Below are positions 24,735-36,715 of a DNA stretch of 64,000 bases, in pieces (positions within the stretch are counted from its first letter, which is position 1; each line of letters opens with the position of its first letter). The translations under genes were made by a program, and so were the position numbers. Source of the stretch: Macrolepiota albuminosa (Eukaryota; Basidiomycota; Agaricomycetes; Agaricales; Agaricaceae); assembly GCA_027475525.1 (NCBI GenBank), contig JAMWFC010000060.1, forward strand, positions 930,001 through 994,000, given 5' to 3'. The notes below the pieces were generated by a model. That model saw only the letters and a list, made by a program, of their open reading frames with translations. It was not told the origin of the DNA and did not search any database.

Positions 24735-26262
24735 AAGGATGGAATCCCCATGTTTCAGCTACACACCTCGCCATCTCTCCCGGAAGAACACCTATGAGGG
24801 GACGCTATCCCCCTGGAAAAGAAAACTGAGGAGCAGATCCTCCGAGAAGTAGTTCCCCTGGAGTATCACGAGTTCGCTGACATATTCTCCAAAGGAGATG
24901 CCAAGGAGATTCCCCCTCACCGCCCCTATGACCATACTATCGACCTCAAGAAAGGAGCTGCCCCCCCTTTCAGCAAGGTGTACAACATGTCAGAAGTCAA
25001 ACTCTGGGCCCTCAAGGACTACCTCGACGAAATGCTTGGTAAGGGATTCATCCGACCCTCTGCCTCTGCCACCGGAGCCTCAGTTCTATTCGCCAAGAAG
25101 AAGGATGGCTCGCTCTGACTCTGCATCGACTACCGGGGACTCAATAAGATCACCAAGAAGAACCGCTACCTGCTCCCGCTCATTGGCAATCTGGTCGATC
25201 GACTCTGCAGTGCCAAGATTTACACGAAAATTGATCTCCACTCCGGCTACAACAACGTCCACATCGCCCTGGGACATGAGTGGAAAACTGCGTTCTGTAC
25301 GTGGTACGGTCTGTTTGAGTACCTTGTGATGCCTTTTGGAATGACTAACTCCCCCGCCACATTCCAATAGTTCATGAACAACATTTTCCATGACGTAAGC
25401 AACGTCTTTGTGATTGTCTACTTGGACGACATCCTCATCTACTCTGACTCAAAGAAGGACCACCAGAAGCATGTCCAGCAAGTCCTTGAACGCCTCTGGG
25501 AGCACAACTTCCACGCCAAGCCCGAGAAGTGCTCATTCCACATGGAAGAGGTTGAGTATCTTGGTGTCATCATATTTCTGAATGGCGTTTGCATAGACTC
25601 CCACAAAGTCGAGGCCATCGTCAACTGGCTGCAACCCTGGAACGTCAAGGAAGTACAGTCCTTCTTGAGTTTCACTAACTTCTATCGGAGGTTTATAGAC
25701 AACTACTCCGGTATCACGAAACTCCTCAACCAGCTCACACGCAAGAACGTTGCATGGAACTGGGACAGTAAGTGCCAGAGCGTCTTTAACCTACTCAAGG
25801 AGGCTTTCACAGCTGCCTCCGTACTCCGGCACTACGACCCCGCCCTCCTGATCATCCTAGAATGCGACGCCTCTGACTACGCCATCATCAGGATTCTCTC
25901 GCAGATGGGATCTGACGGTGGGGAGCCCTGGCTGGTTGCCTTCTATATCCGGTCCATGATCCTACGACATCTACGACAAGGAGCTCCTCGCCATTGTCGA
26001 AGCCTTCAAGCAATGGTGGGCCTACCTCGAGGGAGCCCGGCACCGGATCCAGGTCTACTCGGATCACAATAACCTGCAGTACTTCACCACAACCAAGCAA
26101 CTTAGTCGACAGCAGGCCCAATGGTCCGAGATCCTCTCGGAGTATGACTTCACAATCCAGTACTGCCCGGGACGACTTGGAGCTAAACCCAATGCCCTCA
26201 CCCGTCGACCAGACATTTATCCTAAGAAGTCGTTCGAGGCGGAACGCAATGCGTTCAATCAT
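24735..26262 (+). pseudogene. pol: Element E reverse transcriptase and RNase H
   Basis: Text from LREVVPLEYHEFADIF through HRPYDHTIDL leads into [69 protein letters not shown] and the catalytic VYLDDILIYS near 25420. RNase H follows with WNWDSKCQSVF, LECDASDYA and, after frame changes, text near 25990-26200. Stops include TGA at about 25118 in GSL*LCIDYRG (arginine expected) and TAG at about 25369. The enzyme copies the element RNA in particles; this copy is dead without repair of several stops. Confidence 0.85.
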
Positions 26263-26265
26263 CAC

Positions 26266-27830
26266 GTGGTGATCCCTCCTGAACATCTGAATGCCATACT
26301 GATCTTGAACGATGAAGGAACCCTGAGCCAGATCCGCTGCGCCCCCCGAGACAAGTACTTCACCAACCATGACCCCCACAAACCCTCCAACAGAACCGAC
26401 CGGGACCCCGCTTTCTCCCTGTCCCCTGACAAAAAACTCCTCCTCTGGGACGGCCGCATCTACATCCTGGATCATGCCCGACTTCGCTATGATGTTCTCC
26501 GCCAACACCACAACCACAAGCTCCAGGGACACCCTGGAATACGTAAGACCCTCCAGCTTATCTCCCGGACTTACTTTTGGCCAGGGTTGAAGAAGGATGT
26601 GACCCGCTACATTCGATCGTGCGAACCCTGCCTCTGGGCCAAGGTCTCCCAACACCAACCATACGGACTCCTGAAACCCCTGCTGGTCAGACGACGCCCC
26701 TGGTCCTCCATATCCCTGGACCACATTGTCGAACTCCCAGAATCTGAAGGGTTCGATGCCATTCTCGTCGTTGTGTGTAGGCTAACCAAACAGGGCATCT
26801 TCCTACCCTGCCACACCACGGACACCGCCCCAGACTTTGCCCAGCTGTTCCTCGAGCACGTCTTTGCCAAACACGGACTCCCAGACGACATCGTCTCTGA
26901 CCGTGGCCCACTCTTCATGTCCAAGTTCTGGACTTCCCTGTGTAAGGCCCTTGAAGTAAAGACTAACCTCTCTACTGCCTACCACCCCGAAACCAATGGT
27001 CAAACTGAAAGGGTCAATCAGTCTCTCGAGCAGTACCTTCAACTGTACGTCAACTACTTGCAGGACGACTGGTGCGCCAAGCTTCCCCTGGCCGAGTTCA
27101 CCTACAACAACACACCGCACTCTGCCACTGGGGTATCACCCTTCTTTGCCAACAAGGGATACCACCCCTGACTGACGCTCTCGCTCTGGGACATCCCATC
27201 ACATGCTGCCCACGAGGTCGCCCAGGATCTCCAGTCCCTTCACGAGTTTCTTCAGGAAGAAATCGACACTGCGAACCAGGCCTATGCAAAACACGCCAAC
27301 CAGAAATGGGAAGACACCTCTGACTGGACCCCCGGGACAAAGGTATGGTTAGATCGACGCCACCTCCGCACCTGCCGGCCCTTCCCAAAACTCGATCACA
27401 AGTGCCTTGGCCTGTTCAAAATTTTGAAGAAGGTCTCATTCCACGCCTACAGGATTGAGCTCCCCCTGGGACTTAAAGGTCTGTACCCGGTATTCCATGT
27501 CCGCCTCCTGGAACGACACCCCCCAGATCCCTTCCCCGAACAACGCCCCGAACCCCCTCTCCTGGTCGAGGTCAAGGACGAGTACCACTACGAGGTTGAA
27601 GACATTCTTGACTCCCAGGATGTTCGTGGACGACCCCACTTCCTTGTACAGTAGAAGGGATACGGCCCAGAAGACGACACTTGGAAACCGCGCTGAAACC
27701 TTGAAGGTGCCCTTGACAAACTCCAGGACTTCCAGCAACGGCACCTGGGAAATGACCCTCCCGGGCACAGGACTCACAGACGGCAGTAGTAGGTGTAACC
27801 TCCACCTCTGGGCTCAGTAGGAATTCAACT
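26266..27830 (+). pseudogene. pol: Element E integrase with C-terminal chromodomain
   Basis: Integrase with the HHCC finger (HKLQGHPG, then CEPC), catalytic Asp in LDHIVELPES, Asp in VSDRGPLF and Glu in NGQTERVNQSLEQY. TGA after GYHP (near 27171) splits it; the GPY/F-like module [15 protein letters not shown] and HVRLLERH follow. A chromodomain ends it: [17 protein letters not shown], stop, KGYGPEDDTW; the stop is TAG where TGG (Trp) is expected. Chromodomains guide insertion to marked chromatin in Tf1/MAGGY-type elements. Three stops break the frame. Confidence 0.85.
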
Positions 27831-27834
27831 CCCA

Positions 27835-27999
27835 TGTATACTTTCTGCTTTCCCTTTCTAAATCTTACTCTCTTTTAGTACCTTTTCATAGTAGTGTCCC
27901 GGAGTCTGGGCAAGGTGCTCTTTCCAGTTTTTTTCGCCCCCTTACTCACACTTCCTGTTGACCATGGGAGACCAAGTATATACATTTTAGTAAAGTACA
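27835..27999. other. Spacer between convergent pol and antisense gene
   Basis: AT-richer non-coding stretch between the end of plus-strand pol and the end of the minus-strand gene. Presumably it holds the 3' ends of both transcripts; no clear AATAAA on either strand. Confidence 0.35.
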
Positions 28000-29834
28000 T
28001 TATCCTACAGTTACGGGACCACAAAACAGGCAATAACAAGAAAACGGGGGCCCCAAACCGCCCTCACCTTCCCCTCCCCTTGGCCAGCCCCGGAAACCCT
28101 CCCCCATCCCCTCTGGACCATGCTTCCGCCACACTTCCTCGGCTAGCAGTTTCCAGGACGGGAGGGGCTCGCCCTTGTCCAGCACCCGTTCAAACCAGGA
28201 CCCTGGGGCAGGTACGTTCCTCCACCAGTGGGTGACCACTAATCGCCCCAGGAGGTCAAGCCCACGCTCCACCCCGGGGGTCGTCACCTCTGGGCGCTGC
28301 TCCTCCTGCAGAGAAGCCAGTGCTGCGGCAACCCCATCCAGGAGCAGACGGTGCTCCTGGGCCCAGCCTGGAGACGTTAGCAGAAGAAGGGAGCCGGCGG
28401 CAGGAGACTCACTCAGGGATGCCATGCACGTGACCACCACATTGCGACGCAGACCCTCTATTGACTCCTGCCCCAAGGGGGCCCTCTCTGGAATCCCCAC
28501 TCCCTGCCCCAACCTCACCCGCAATGCCTCCAGCTCTGCCTCCACCTCCCTGAGCGACTCGGGCCTCCTTCAACTGCCAAAGCATCTCCCGACCCGCCTC
28601 CAACTCCCTCCACACGTCGGCCTCCTCCTCGGACTCTCCTGGACGCTTCAGAAAGGCCCTCACATCCGTCCTCAGGGGCCGCCCCAACAGAGGCAAGAAC
28701 ACTGCTGAGGAGAGATGTAGGGGGGAAACCAGAGGCAGGGTCCCAGAGGGCAAACACGCCCTCTTGGAGGGCCCCGGGGAGGGGCTAGGCAATGCCTGCC
28801 TCTTCCCCTTGTCGGGGCGCCCCCCACGACCCTCGTGACCACCGGTCCCGGCCTGGGTTGCCCAGCACGTGATCAGGACCATGGGGTGGCCCTGGCCCCC
28901 CGACCCCCCACTGGGCGCCTCTGCAGGCGCTGCGGGCACCTCCCCCACTGGCTCCACCACCTCCATCCTCTGGGTGACCCCCCCCAGCGGCCACCCCTGC
29001 TCCCGGGAGACACAATGTGCCTTCCACAGCGCCGACATGGAACACCGCTCGTGGTTGAGGCGGCAGGCCTCGCACACGGACGTGTTCCGGTGGGATGAGA
29101 GGCCCAGAACCTCAAACAAGCAAGGGACCACTCGTCGGGTGCAGTGCAAACACTGCACCAAAGTCAGCAAGAGAGGCCAGAGGTAGGAGACCACTCACTG
29201 GTCCATTGCTCATGCACCAGACGTGGGCGGGTAGACCCTGGAGCCTCTCCAGGGCCTCCCCAAACAGCTCCTGCATCATGTCTGCCCACGCAATGCGTTG
29301 ATCTTCTGGGACCTCTGAAACGGCCCCTATCACCATCCCGGAACAACAAAAACGGGGGGCAGGCAGCCTAGGGCAGGGAGGGCGGACAGTCATCCGCGCA
29401 AAGATAGGCACGGGATGACTTGGGCGGGACTCCGAAGGAACACTGGGGCCTGCATCGGGAGCAGGCTCTGGGAGCCGGCTGGGACCCACCTCCGGGGCAG
29501 GAATGCTGTGTTGTTCTGAAAAAGGAAGGTCAGTTGCAATAAGCGACCAGCACAGCAACACCTATGCTGTTGGGTGAGCGCCGCTATGCGCTTCCGATCC
29601 AGGTGGCACCGGTACCGGGCATTCCGGGACTCCCACATGATCAGGGGTGCGACTTCGTTGATGGGGGGGGTGTTGGGGAATGCGTTGGCATACACAATAT
29701 GGTTGAGTTTAATGGTAAATTTTTTTTTCGATACGTGGCAAGTCAGGTGCCAGATCCCATGATTGGACCCCAGTCCGAACCACCAGCTACGCGCGCCTTG
29801 GAGGGTCTTGGCACTGAAGGGGGGGTGATGTCAC
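28000..29834 (-). CDS. Antisense Zn-cluster gene of element E (spliced, damaged)
   Basis: Lies opposite to pol, between pol and the 3' LTR. From the LTR edge the minus strand encodes an N-terminal domain (GIWHLTCHVSKKKFTIKL, YANAFPNTPPINEV, LIMWESRNARYR), a Pro-rich part, then after a 46-bp intron (29198-29153, GTGAGT..CTGAC..CAG, phase 0) a cysteine cluster: CLHCTRRVVPC, 15 residues, CEACRLNHERC. The spacing CX2CX6CX15CX2CX6C is like Zn2Cys6 DNA-binding domains. A disordered part and a coiled coil (ELEAGREMLWQLKEA, VEAELEALRVRL) follow, with a frameshift near 28545. Another intron probably lies near 29515-29565 but I could not fix its start. A nuclear regulator of the element is only a guess. 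A homologue follows element F. Confidence 0.7.
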
Positions 29835-30545
29835 GACCCCTCCCCTCCGGATCCACCCCGGGACACCCCCAGAACATCCCCCGGGACCCTCCCTCCAACC
29901 CCACAGGACACGCCCTGCCATCACGCGCATCAAGGGCTGCCATCAGCTGCCACCAACTCAGATCAACAATCAGATCATGCGAGTCACTTCTGGCCATCAC
30001 GCATCATGCATCACAGCTCTCTCCGCACTGATTGATCGTGCACCCCACATGTGCGATCCAAGTATACAGTCCCTGCCCGCTACTCAATGACTCCCAGAAC
30101 CCTGAGACCCGGTCCTGTAGTACTTATAGCGTAGCTCCCTATTGTATTTGCTAGTCTTGATATTAACTTGGATAACTTTGATTGTTGTGTGCCCTTTGCT
30201 TGTTGCGTGCCCTTTGCTTGATTGGTATGCACTGACTGGCATGCTTTTGACTGGCATGCTTGAATAACTGCGTGCTCTGAGTTTGGTACGTACTCCGTGA
30301 CTTTAACTTGCTAACTTGGTCTCGTCTTAGAACCTCCGGTTTACGACTCGACCCCACCCAATCCCCCAGCTACTCACAACCAAAAACCCCGGACTGAGTC
30401 CCCTCCTCCTAGGATTACCCCTGTCCACATCTTGAACCCCGGAGTCCTAGCCCCGGAGTTCCAGACACCTGAGTATCTGTAGGTCAAGTCCACATTGTAA
30501 GGGCGTTGCTTTCCCGGAAAGCCCCCGACTCAGCAGAACCTGACA
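29829..30545 (+). repeat. Element E, downstream LTR
   Basis: 717 bp, TGTCACGACC to GAACCTGACA, preceded by polypurine tract GAAGGGGGGGTGA. Compared with the upstream LTR it has many C/T and G/A differences and a few indels, including a short tandem copy of TGTGCCCTTTGCTTG near 30190. Confidence 0.85.
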
Positions 30546-31034
30546 GCAGGAAGCCTAGGGCAGGGAGGGGGTTGAGGACAGGGAGGGCGGACAGTCATCT
30601 GCGCAAAGGTAGGTGCAGGATGACTCAGGCGGGACCCCGGGAGGACACTAGGGCCTGTATCGGGAGCAGGCTCTGGGTGCTGGCTGGGACCCGCTTCCGG
30701 GACAGGATTATTGAGTTGTTCTGGAATAGGAAGGTCAGTTGAGATAGGTGAACGACACGGGAAGCACTCACATTGCTGGACAAGCTCCGCCACACGCTCC
30801 TGGTCGAGGCGAGCTTGGTATTGCGCATTTCAGGCTTCCCAGGCCATGAGGGGCACGACCTTGTTAGTGTGTGGGGGCATCGGAGAATGTGTTGGCGTAC
30901 GTGACATGGTTGAGTTTGATGGTAAATTTTTTTTTTGATACGTGGCAAGTCAGGTGCCAGATCCCACAATTGGACCCTGGTCCAAACCACCGGCTACGCA
31001 TGCCTCGGAGGGTCTTGGCACTGAGGAGGGGTGA
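30546..31034 (-). pseudogene. Second copy of E 3' region: antisense gene, 5' part
   Basis: Matches 29355-29828 but lies beyond the downstream LTR. On the minus strand an ORF opens with ATG at the inner edge of the next LTR (31040) and reads through HLTCHVSKKKFTIKL into YANTF, homologous to the N-terminal domain of the antisense gene above; it then breaks. It shows that the N-terminal reading is conserved between copies. GCAGG at its left end suggests the preceding LTR inserted here. Confidence 0.6.
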
Positions 31035-31259
31035 TGTCATGACCCCTCCCCTCCGGATCCACCCCAGGACACCCCCGGAACACCATCTGGAACCCTCCCT
31101 CTGACCCCACAGGACACGCCCCGCCGTCATGACCACCGACACCGCCATCAGCTGCCACCAGCCCCAATCAATGATTGGATCATGCGACTCGCTTCTGGCT
31201 ATCATGCATCACGCATCACAGCTCCCTCCATGCCAATTGATTGTGCGCCCCACACGCGC
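31035..31259 (+). repeat. Element E, third LTR, truncated
   Basis: First ~225 bp of an E LTR (TGTCATGACC start), after the usual G-rich tract. It is cut off at 31259 by LTR copy L-B. Confidence 0.8.
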
Positions 31260-32026
31260 TGATATGATGCTGTACCAGCAGTCAGGGACACAATATGCAC
31301 CAGAAGTCAAAATAAACATTTAATTATAAGGCTGAAAACTGTAAGCCTCCTGGTAGCAGTCTCAACAAATTATATCTCCAAAAACACCCCAATAAATACA
31401 CAGACAGTACAGAACAAAGGGCAGGGACCAGCTCAAGCTATCCACTCAACAATAGTCCAACCACTGTAATGGGGAGGGGAAGCATGGGAGCTGGCAGAAG
31501 TGACGAAATGGGATCAATTTGTGATGATCTAGATCAAGATCAGATCTGACAATGCCCGATTTGACATGACTGAAAGGGGAAAGGAAAAGAAGCATGGATG
31601 ATGATCTAGATCAAGATCAGATCTGACAATGCCCGATTTGACATGACTGAAAGGGGAAAGGAAAAGAAGCATGGAATGCAGGGAAGCGCTAAAAGGGGAA
31701 AGAAGGATCTATGAATGGGATCGTGCTAAATGGAGCTGAAGCAAATGGGGAAGTGGCAATCAGAGACATCTGGAGGAATGGTGGAACAAGAAGTTGAATG
31801 GTGGAACTGGTGGCACCGAAACATGCCTCCCAAAAGGGAAATTGGACTATCAAATATGTTCTGGAGGCTGGGGAGTTGACAACAAAAGAGTCATGTGTAG
31901 ATAGTGGTCTGTGCACCAGAAAAACAGTATAAATAGCCCAAGTTTAGTAGAGAATAGACAGGCATTTGATAGGCAAAGGCTCAGTGGTTCCCAGGGAGTG
32001 AATCACCTAGGCTAGAGTTTATTGAA
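31260..32026 (-). mobile_element. LTR of family L, copy B (truncated)
   Basis: Reverse-orientation copy of 5808-6714. The 3' terminus is complete (TGATATGATGC on the plus strand) but about 170 bp of the 5' end are missing where the G1 LTR begins. It carries one 77-bp duplication. Confidence 0.7.
31523..31676. repeat. 77-bp tandem duplication inside LTR L-B
   Basis: Two copies with offset 77, starting GATGATCTAGATCAAGATCA; absent from copy L-C, which has the unit once at this place. Confidence 0.85.
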
Positions 32027-32260
32027 TGTAACGAAGTTACGAAGTTTAGAGAGCTTAGTGTGCACACACAACACTGAATCAGACCAGACCGGTCTATTGA
32101 CAATGTAGTATACACAAAAATAAGCTGCTTTGTAAGCAGCTGGTAAAACTATTTATAATAATGTAAACTAATATTATATTATAATAAATATAATATAATA
32201 TAAACTACTCTACAGTAAGTAAAGCTATGTGGCCAATGCCACATAGCGGACTACGCTACA
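32027..32260 (-). repeat. Element G1, 3' LTR
   Basis: 234 bp, TGTAACGAAG to ACGCTACA on the plus strand (TG..CA), AT-rich centre. The tract CACCCCCC right after it is the polypurine tract of a minus-strand element. Confidence 0.75.
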
Positions 32261-32305
32261 CACCCCCCAATCAGACCGAGCTATGGTCTTAAGATAATAC
32301 GACGG

Positions 32306-35300
32306 TCATGCCGTCGGTAAGTCAGGGATGGGGGCAATGGGAGAGTCCCCAGGCTCCCGGAATGGATTGGCAGTTGCGTCGTCCATGTCGTAGTCGAGGA
32401 GTTCATCCTCGGGTGCGGGCGCGTATGAAGTGCCCAAAGGCCCTGCAACTGGCAGGGAATCATCATAGTCCCAGAGGGGGGACAGTGTGAGGTTGGGGTC
32501 GATGGTTGACCCCAGGGCAGATGGTTGGGGATCAGGAAGATCCCCAGTGTCGGACGGGTACTGGCGCGTCCAGATCTCACGGGCATGAATGTCTTGCCCG
32601 ATGAGGAGGTACATCCCCTTGGTGAGTGCCTCGTCGTAAGCACGACAACTGTCCTGCTGCTGGAGCATCAGGCATTGGCGATTGCCAATGGTGGCCTCGC
32701 GCCACCCATCCCACTGAGCGATGGACTGGGGTGTATCATAGTGGTCAAGGCGTTGTAGCCTCTCGTCGTCGATAGCGGCCGCCTCGTTGTAGAGCCGGCT
32801 GTCGCTGAAGAATAAATGGGCCAAGTAGGTGACCCCATAAGTATACGCATGGTCAGCCCAGCTGACCGGAATTTGATTATGAAGAAGGATGCGTAACACG
32901 TCCGAAGTGGTGAACACGGAAGCTGACGCTTCCGGGATGTCCACAGCCCGAGCCTCAAAGTTAGGGTCATCGGCATGGAGGGGCACAAAGACTTGCCCCG
33001 TGGCTGCCTCGTACTCAGCCACGGCCTCTTTGTAGAGGCCTGGCCAGGCGAATACGTAGGCCAGGTACTTGTGTACCGTGGCCTTGGAGGCGCGGCTGGC
33101 GCTGAGGGTGCATACAAGCGCAAACCCAAAGAGGCTGCGCCAATGAATGCGCATGGCATGGTCCATGGCCAGACCGGTCCATACGTTGGACATCCCAGGA
33201 CGTCCATAGAGAAGGGCATATGAGCCCAGGTAGTCCAAAGCAAATGGTTGCTTTGGATCAGGGGGGGTAAGGCCGACGAAGGCAATTTTCCCTCCCTCTT
33301 TGCGGCGATAGAGCCGCAATGGCACAATCATTCGCAGGACGTTCTCCCGCTCCTCTGGACTCGCGAAGGGTACCGCGATAGTCCTATACTCGACCTTGTC
33401 GAGTAAATGAGACATAGCTCTGTCTCGGGCCGTAGGGTGGCAGTTGAGCGCCACCCGCTTGAATTCGTTGAGCAAGAGGTAGCCCAACTGACGCTGACAA
33501 AGCGGCGTAAACTGGTTGTTAACCAGTGCATGAAGTCTGCGGACTTCTCGAGGACTGCGGGGAAACCCGCGAGGTGCCACTTGGTACACCTTACTGTTGT
33601 GGGGCGTCGCCGCAGCGTTGCCCTTTTTATCATCCTCAAAGGACCTGGCTGCGTGGGCTTCTTGCCCGACGAAGATGGTATTGGTCACTGGCGACCAATA
33701 GAATTGGGGAGCTAACCCCACGCCAAAGAATGAGTTTTGGCGCTCAATAGTGTGATCTCAATAGATCACAACACCAAGTGCATCAGGGATGCGCCCAGTT
33801 TGGTCCTCGAGGAGGGCAGCTCCTTGCTTGGCGCTATCCTGTGCCTGATGTTCCATCTTGGCCCGTCGATTGCTGTTGCGCTGTTCGCATGCCATATGTT
33901 GTGCCGCCGTCTCGTGTGGCACAGGGGATTCCATACGAGCCTCTTCAGGCTCCTCATACCAATCGTCGTCGGAGGGCAGGAAGGGCAGCCTCTCTGGCTC
34001 CGACTTCTCAGACCGTGGGTCCATAGCCTACACACACCACGGGAGTTGGGCTGGTGGGCCCTCTACCAGTATAGCGGGTAAAAAGGGGATGTTAGCCCCT
34101 GGGGCCCCTTTCGGGGCATCCTCGGGGAAGTGCACGTTGACGTATGCGTGCCCTTCCGGTTGCTTACCCCGACAATCCTTTTGGGGTTGTGAGGCCTTAG
34201 CCTCAGTGGGGCGTGTGCTCATGCCCCTGGAACTCTGCTCCCCAGAGTACGTGGTGGAAACCACGGATACTGGTTGCGAAGACGCGACCTCAGATGCGCT
34301 GCTGGTGAGGCGCTGGATAAGCCGGGGGGCGGCTGGAGCAGGGGCATCTTTGTAGGGGAGGATGTCCCGTCCTAGGCTGGCCTCCCAGCCGGGGGCAGCA
34401 ACGCTCGACTTAATCGAGCGGGAGGGCACGTCCTCCACTCCTTGCCAATGTGCCCTTTTGCTGGAGTCGGTGTCCCGACTCGGGGGTGTAGTCTGCCGCT
34501 TATGAGCAGCCGAAAGGGCAAGGAGATCAGTTTTGTGCTGAGCGCGCATATGATCCATGTCGTCCATCATCTGGCAGATGAGGACAACTGCCTCTGCATT
34601 GCAGAGGAATGATGACTCTGCGGGTACATTGTACCCGTTATCTCCCAGACGTTGGAGAAGGGTAGCCAGGACTAAGTCCTGGTTGAGACTAGGCTCGACA
34701 GCCCGTGCTTTTCCTTTGTCGCGTCGAGGACGCAACTCTTCTTCCGAGCTGGGCTCGGATTGGTGCGGCATTTCCAGCCGCTGTAGCAAGGAGAGCTTGG
34801 CCAAGCTCTCCGTCGGCGCATCAGCCGATGAACTGATGCTCCGTTCTGTATTGAGAGTTTCTGTACTCTCAATGGCCGCGGTGGCCTGCACGAGGGATGC
34901 TTTGCATCCCTCTAGATTGTTATTTGGTGCTGTGGTCGACAGGGAAATTGACCGGCCTCCCTTGGCTTGCGACTCATGCAAGTCGCTGTACTGGGGCATT
35001 GTGCTCCAAGCCCCCATCCAAGCTGGGGGGTACGGCATCATTACGGGCACACCACCCATCCCAGGGTAGTGCGCCAGGGCGGTAAACTGGGGAAAAGGAT
35101 GTGTCCCCAGTTGCCCTGTTGCCGGTACGGGGGCAAGCTGCCTCCATGCCGACGCTGCTTGGGGGCTGACTAGCCCCCCGTAGGCCTGTTGCTGGGATTG
35201 GCCCTCAGTGTGATGTGGCGCATAAGCGCCCGGTACTGGTTGTTGGGGCTGATAGCCGCCCACAGGTGTGTTCTGGGGCATGAAGTTGCCCTGCATGGGT

Positions 35301-35514
35301 TGAAGTGGTGGATAGCCACTGATCACCGGCTGCTGTGGCAGGTAGCCTGCTGCTGTGGGAAGCCCACAGCTTGTTGCGATTGTCCTCACTGGGGCGCATT
35401 TTGGGCGAGCGGGGGAGCCATCTGCCCCCCCCCTTCAGCCGATGGTAAGACCGACGGCGTACTCTCAAACTGCTGCTGCTGCTGTTCACTCAAGTCCACG
35501 GGCATGCTGTCCAT
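32306..35514 (-). CDS. Element G1 ORF3, unknown function
   Basis: A long extra ORF after pol. ATG at 35514 (MDSMPVDLSEQQQQQ) leads into a Pro/Gln/Gly/Met-rich region; a G9 run near 35430 probably hides a frame error, then 35389-34028 is open. A helical part has LLQRLGDNGYNVPAESSF and MMDDMDHMRAQHKTDLLALS. TAG at 34028 and TGA at 33758 interrupt, but the frame is the same on to 32306. The C-terminal domain has FYWSPVTNTIFVGQEA, VAPRGFP, GRPGMSNVWTG, MRIHWRSLFGFALV and IPVSWADHAYTYGV. No membrane segment or signal peptide, so not an envelope protein. Homologous to G2 ORF3 in position, length and motifs. I recognise no family. Confidence 0.75.
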
Positions 35515-36226
35515 GGTTGGGGAAAAAAGCGAAAAAGAAATTTCATCTTTTAAGACGTGTTTCAGCCACAGCTGCTGACCAACTCAGCCAAGCCGCGATT
35601 GGCATTGCCGATCAAATTAAGCGCCGGCATGCTTACTTAATTGATGTGGGCACTTAACACTCTTCAACTCCAAGTAACGGTCAAGTGCTGCTAACTTGGA
35701 GCAATGGGAGTGTGGCTCCCATGTTGTGTCCCCCAGGGACCAACGTACTTCAAACTCAAGCGTGTTACGCTCAGTCCACCGGTGCCCAATTATGCACTTG
35801 ACAAACCATTCATCATCATCTCAAGCCCCAAAATCATAGGGGCCCAGGGTTGCCCTGTTAGGGAACAGTGCATCGTCAGATGCGCTGTAAGGTCGCAACA
35901 GCGACACATGAAACTTAGGAACGATGCGTCGTTCCTGTAATGCCAGAGGCAGCTCCAGCACGTAGTTGGAGGTACTTGGCTCTGCGTCTAGGACGCGGTA
36001 TGGGCCTACCCATTTTGGGCAGAGTTTACTCGCCCGTCCCTTTGGGAGCTTCAGATTACGCGTTGATAGGTAGACCAACGCTTCTACTGCTATTGGCGGG
36101 TCTGCTCGCCTACGGTGATTGGCATTTTTTGCCTGGAAGACTTGCGCCTCTATGATGGCGTCATGCGCCGCCGCGATGTTCTCCAGGGCCTGCCTGGCAA
36201 ACTCGACAACTCCGCGGTGAGCCACC

Positions 36227-36380
36227 GTATCAGCACGAACTTCATGCAGCATGGAGGGCAAGTACCCTCCGTTGAGTTCAAAGGGCGCATACCCTGTGGT
36301 ATCGTATCAGCACGAACTTCATGCAGCATGGAGGGCAAGTACCCTCCGTTGAGTTCAAAGGGCGCATACCCTGTGGTATC
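36227..36380. repeat. 77-bp tandem duplication in G1 integrase
   Basis: Offset 77, unit starts GTATCAGCACGAAC. It doubles the text ending LPSMLHEVRAD. Confidence 0.9.
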
Positions 36381-36561
36381 TGAGATACTCACATTAATCG
36401 CGAACTCAGTGAGTGGACACCAGTCCACCCAGTCTCGTTGGTCAGGGCAAACAACTGCCCTCAGAATCTGACCTATACTGCGGTTAGCCCGCTCTGTCTG
36501 CCCATCCGTTTGAGGATGGAAGGACATCGACATGAGGAGTCGCGCTCCTAGCAGTTTGTGG

Positions 36562-36715
36562 AGTTCTCTCCACCATTGAGATGTGAACTTCGAGTCACGG
36601 TCGCTCACAATGGTGCTAGGCAGCCCATGCAGCCTAACAGTTCTCTCCACCATTGAGATGTGAACTTCGAGTCACGGTCGCTCACAATGGTGCTAGGCAG
36701 CCCATGCAGCCTAAC
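36562..36715. repeat. 77-bp tandem duplication in G1 integrase
   Basis: Offset 77, unit starts AGTTCTCTCCACCA. It doubles the text around VRLHGLPSTIVSDRDSKF, including one catalytic Asp. Confidence 0.9.

Larger units (their letters stand above)
12708..30545 (+). mobile_element. Element E: chromodomain Ty3/gypsy retrotransposon
   Basis: Order on the plus strand: LTR (12708-13425), gag, LINE-b insertion, zinc knuckle, protease, RT, RNase H, integrase with chromodomain, antisense gene, polypurine tract GAAGGGGGGG, LTR (29829-30545). Without the LINE it is about 10.4 kb. The integrase C-terminal chromodomain places it among the chromoviruses (Tf1/Tf2-like). The two LTRs differ by many transitions and indels and their outer flanks (GTCAT, GCAGG) do not match, so they may not come from one insertion event. 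Confidence 0.8.

Noticed and set aside
25888..26724. 278-codon minus-strand ORF opposite E RNase H/integrase
   Set aside because: Fully opposite a recognisable pol region; no domain of its own.
12708..30545. E LTR pair as proof of a single intact insertion
   Set aside because: Outer flanks do not match and LTR divergence is high; the pairing is kept only as a working layout.
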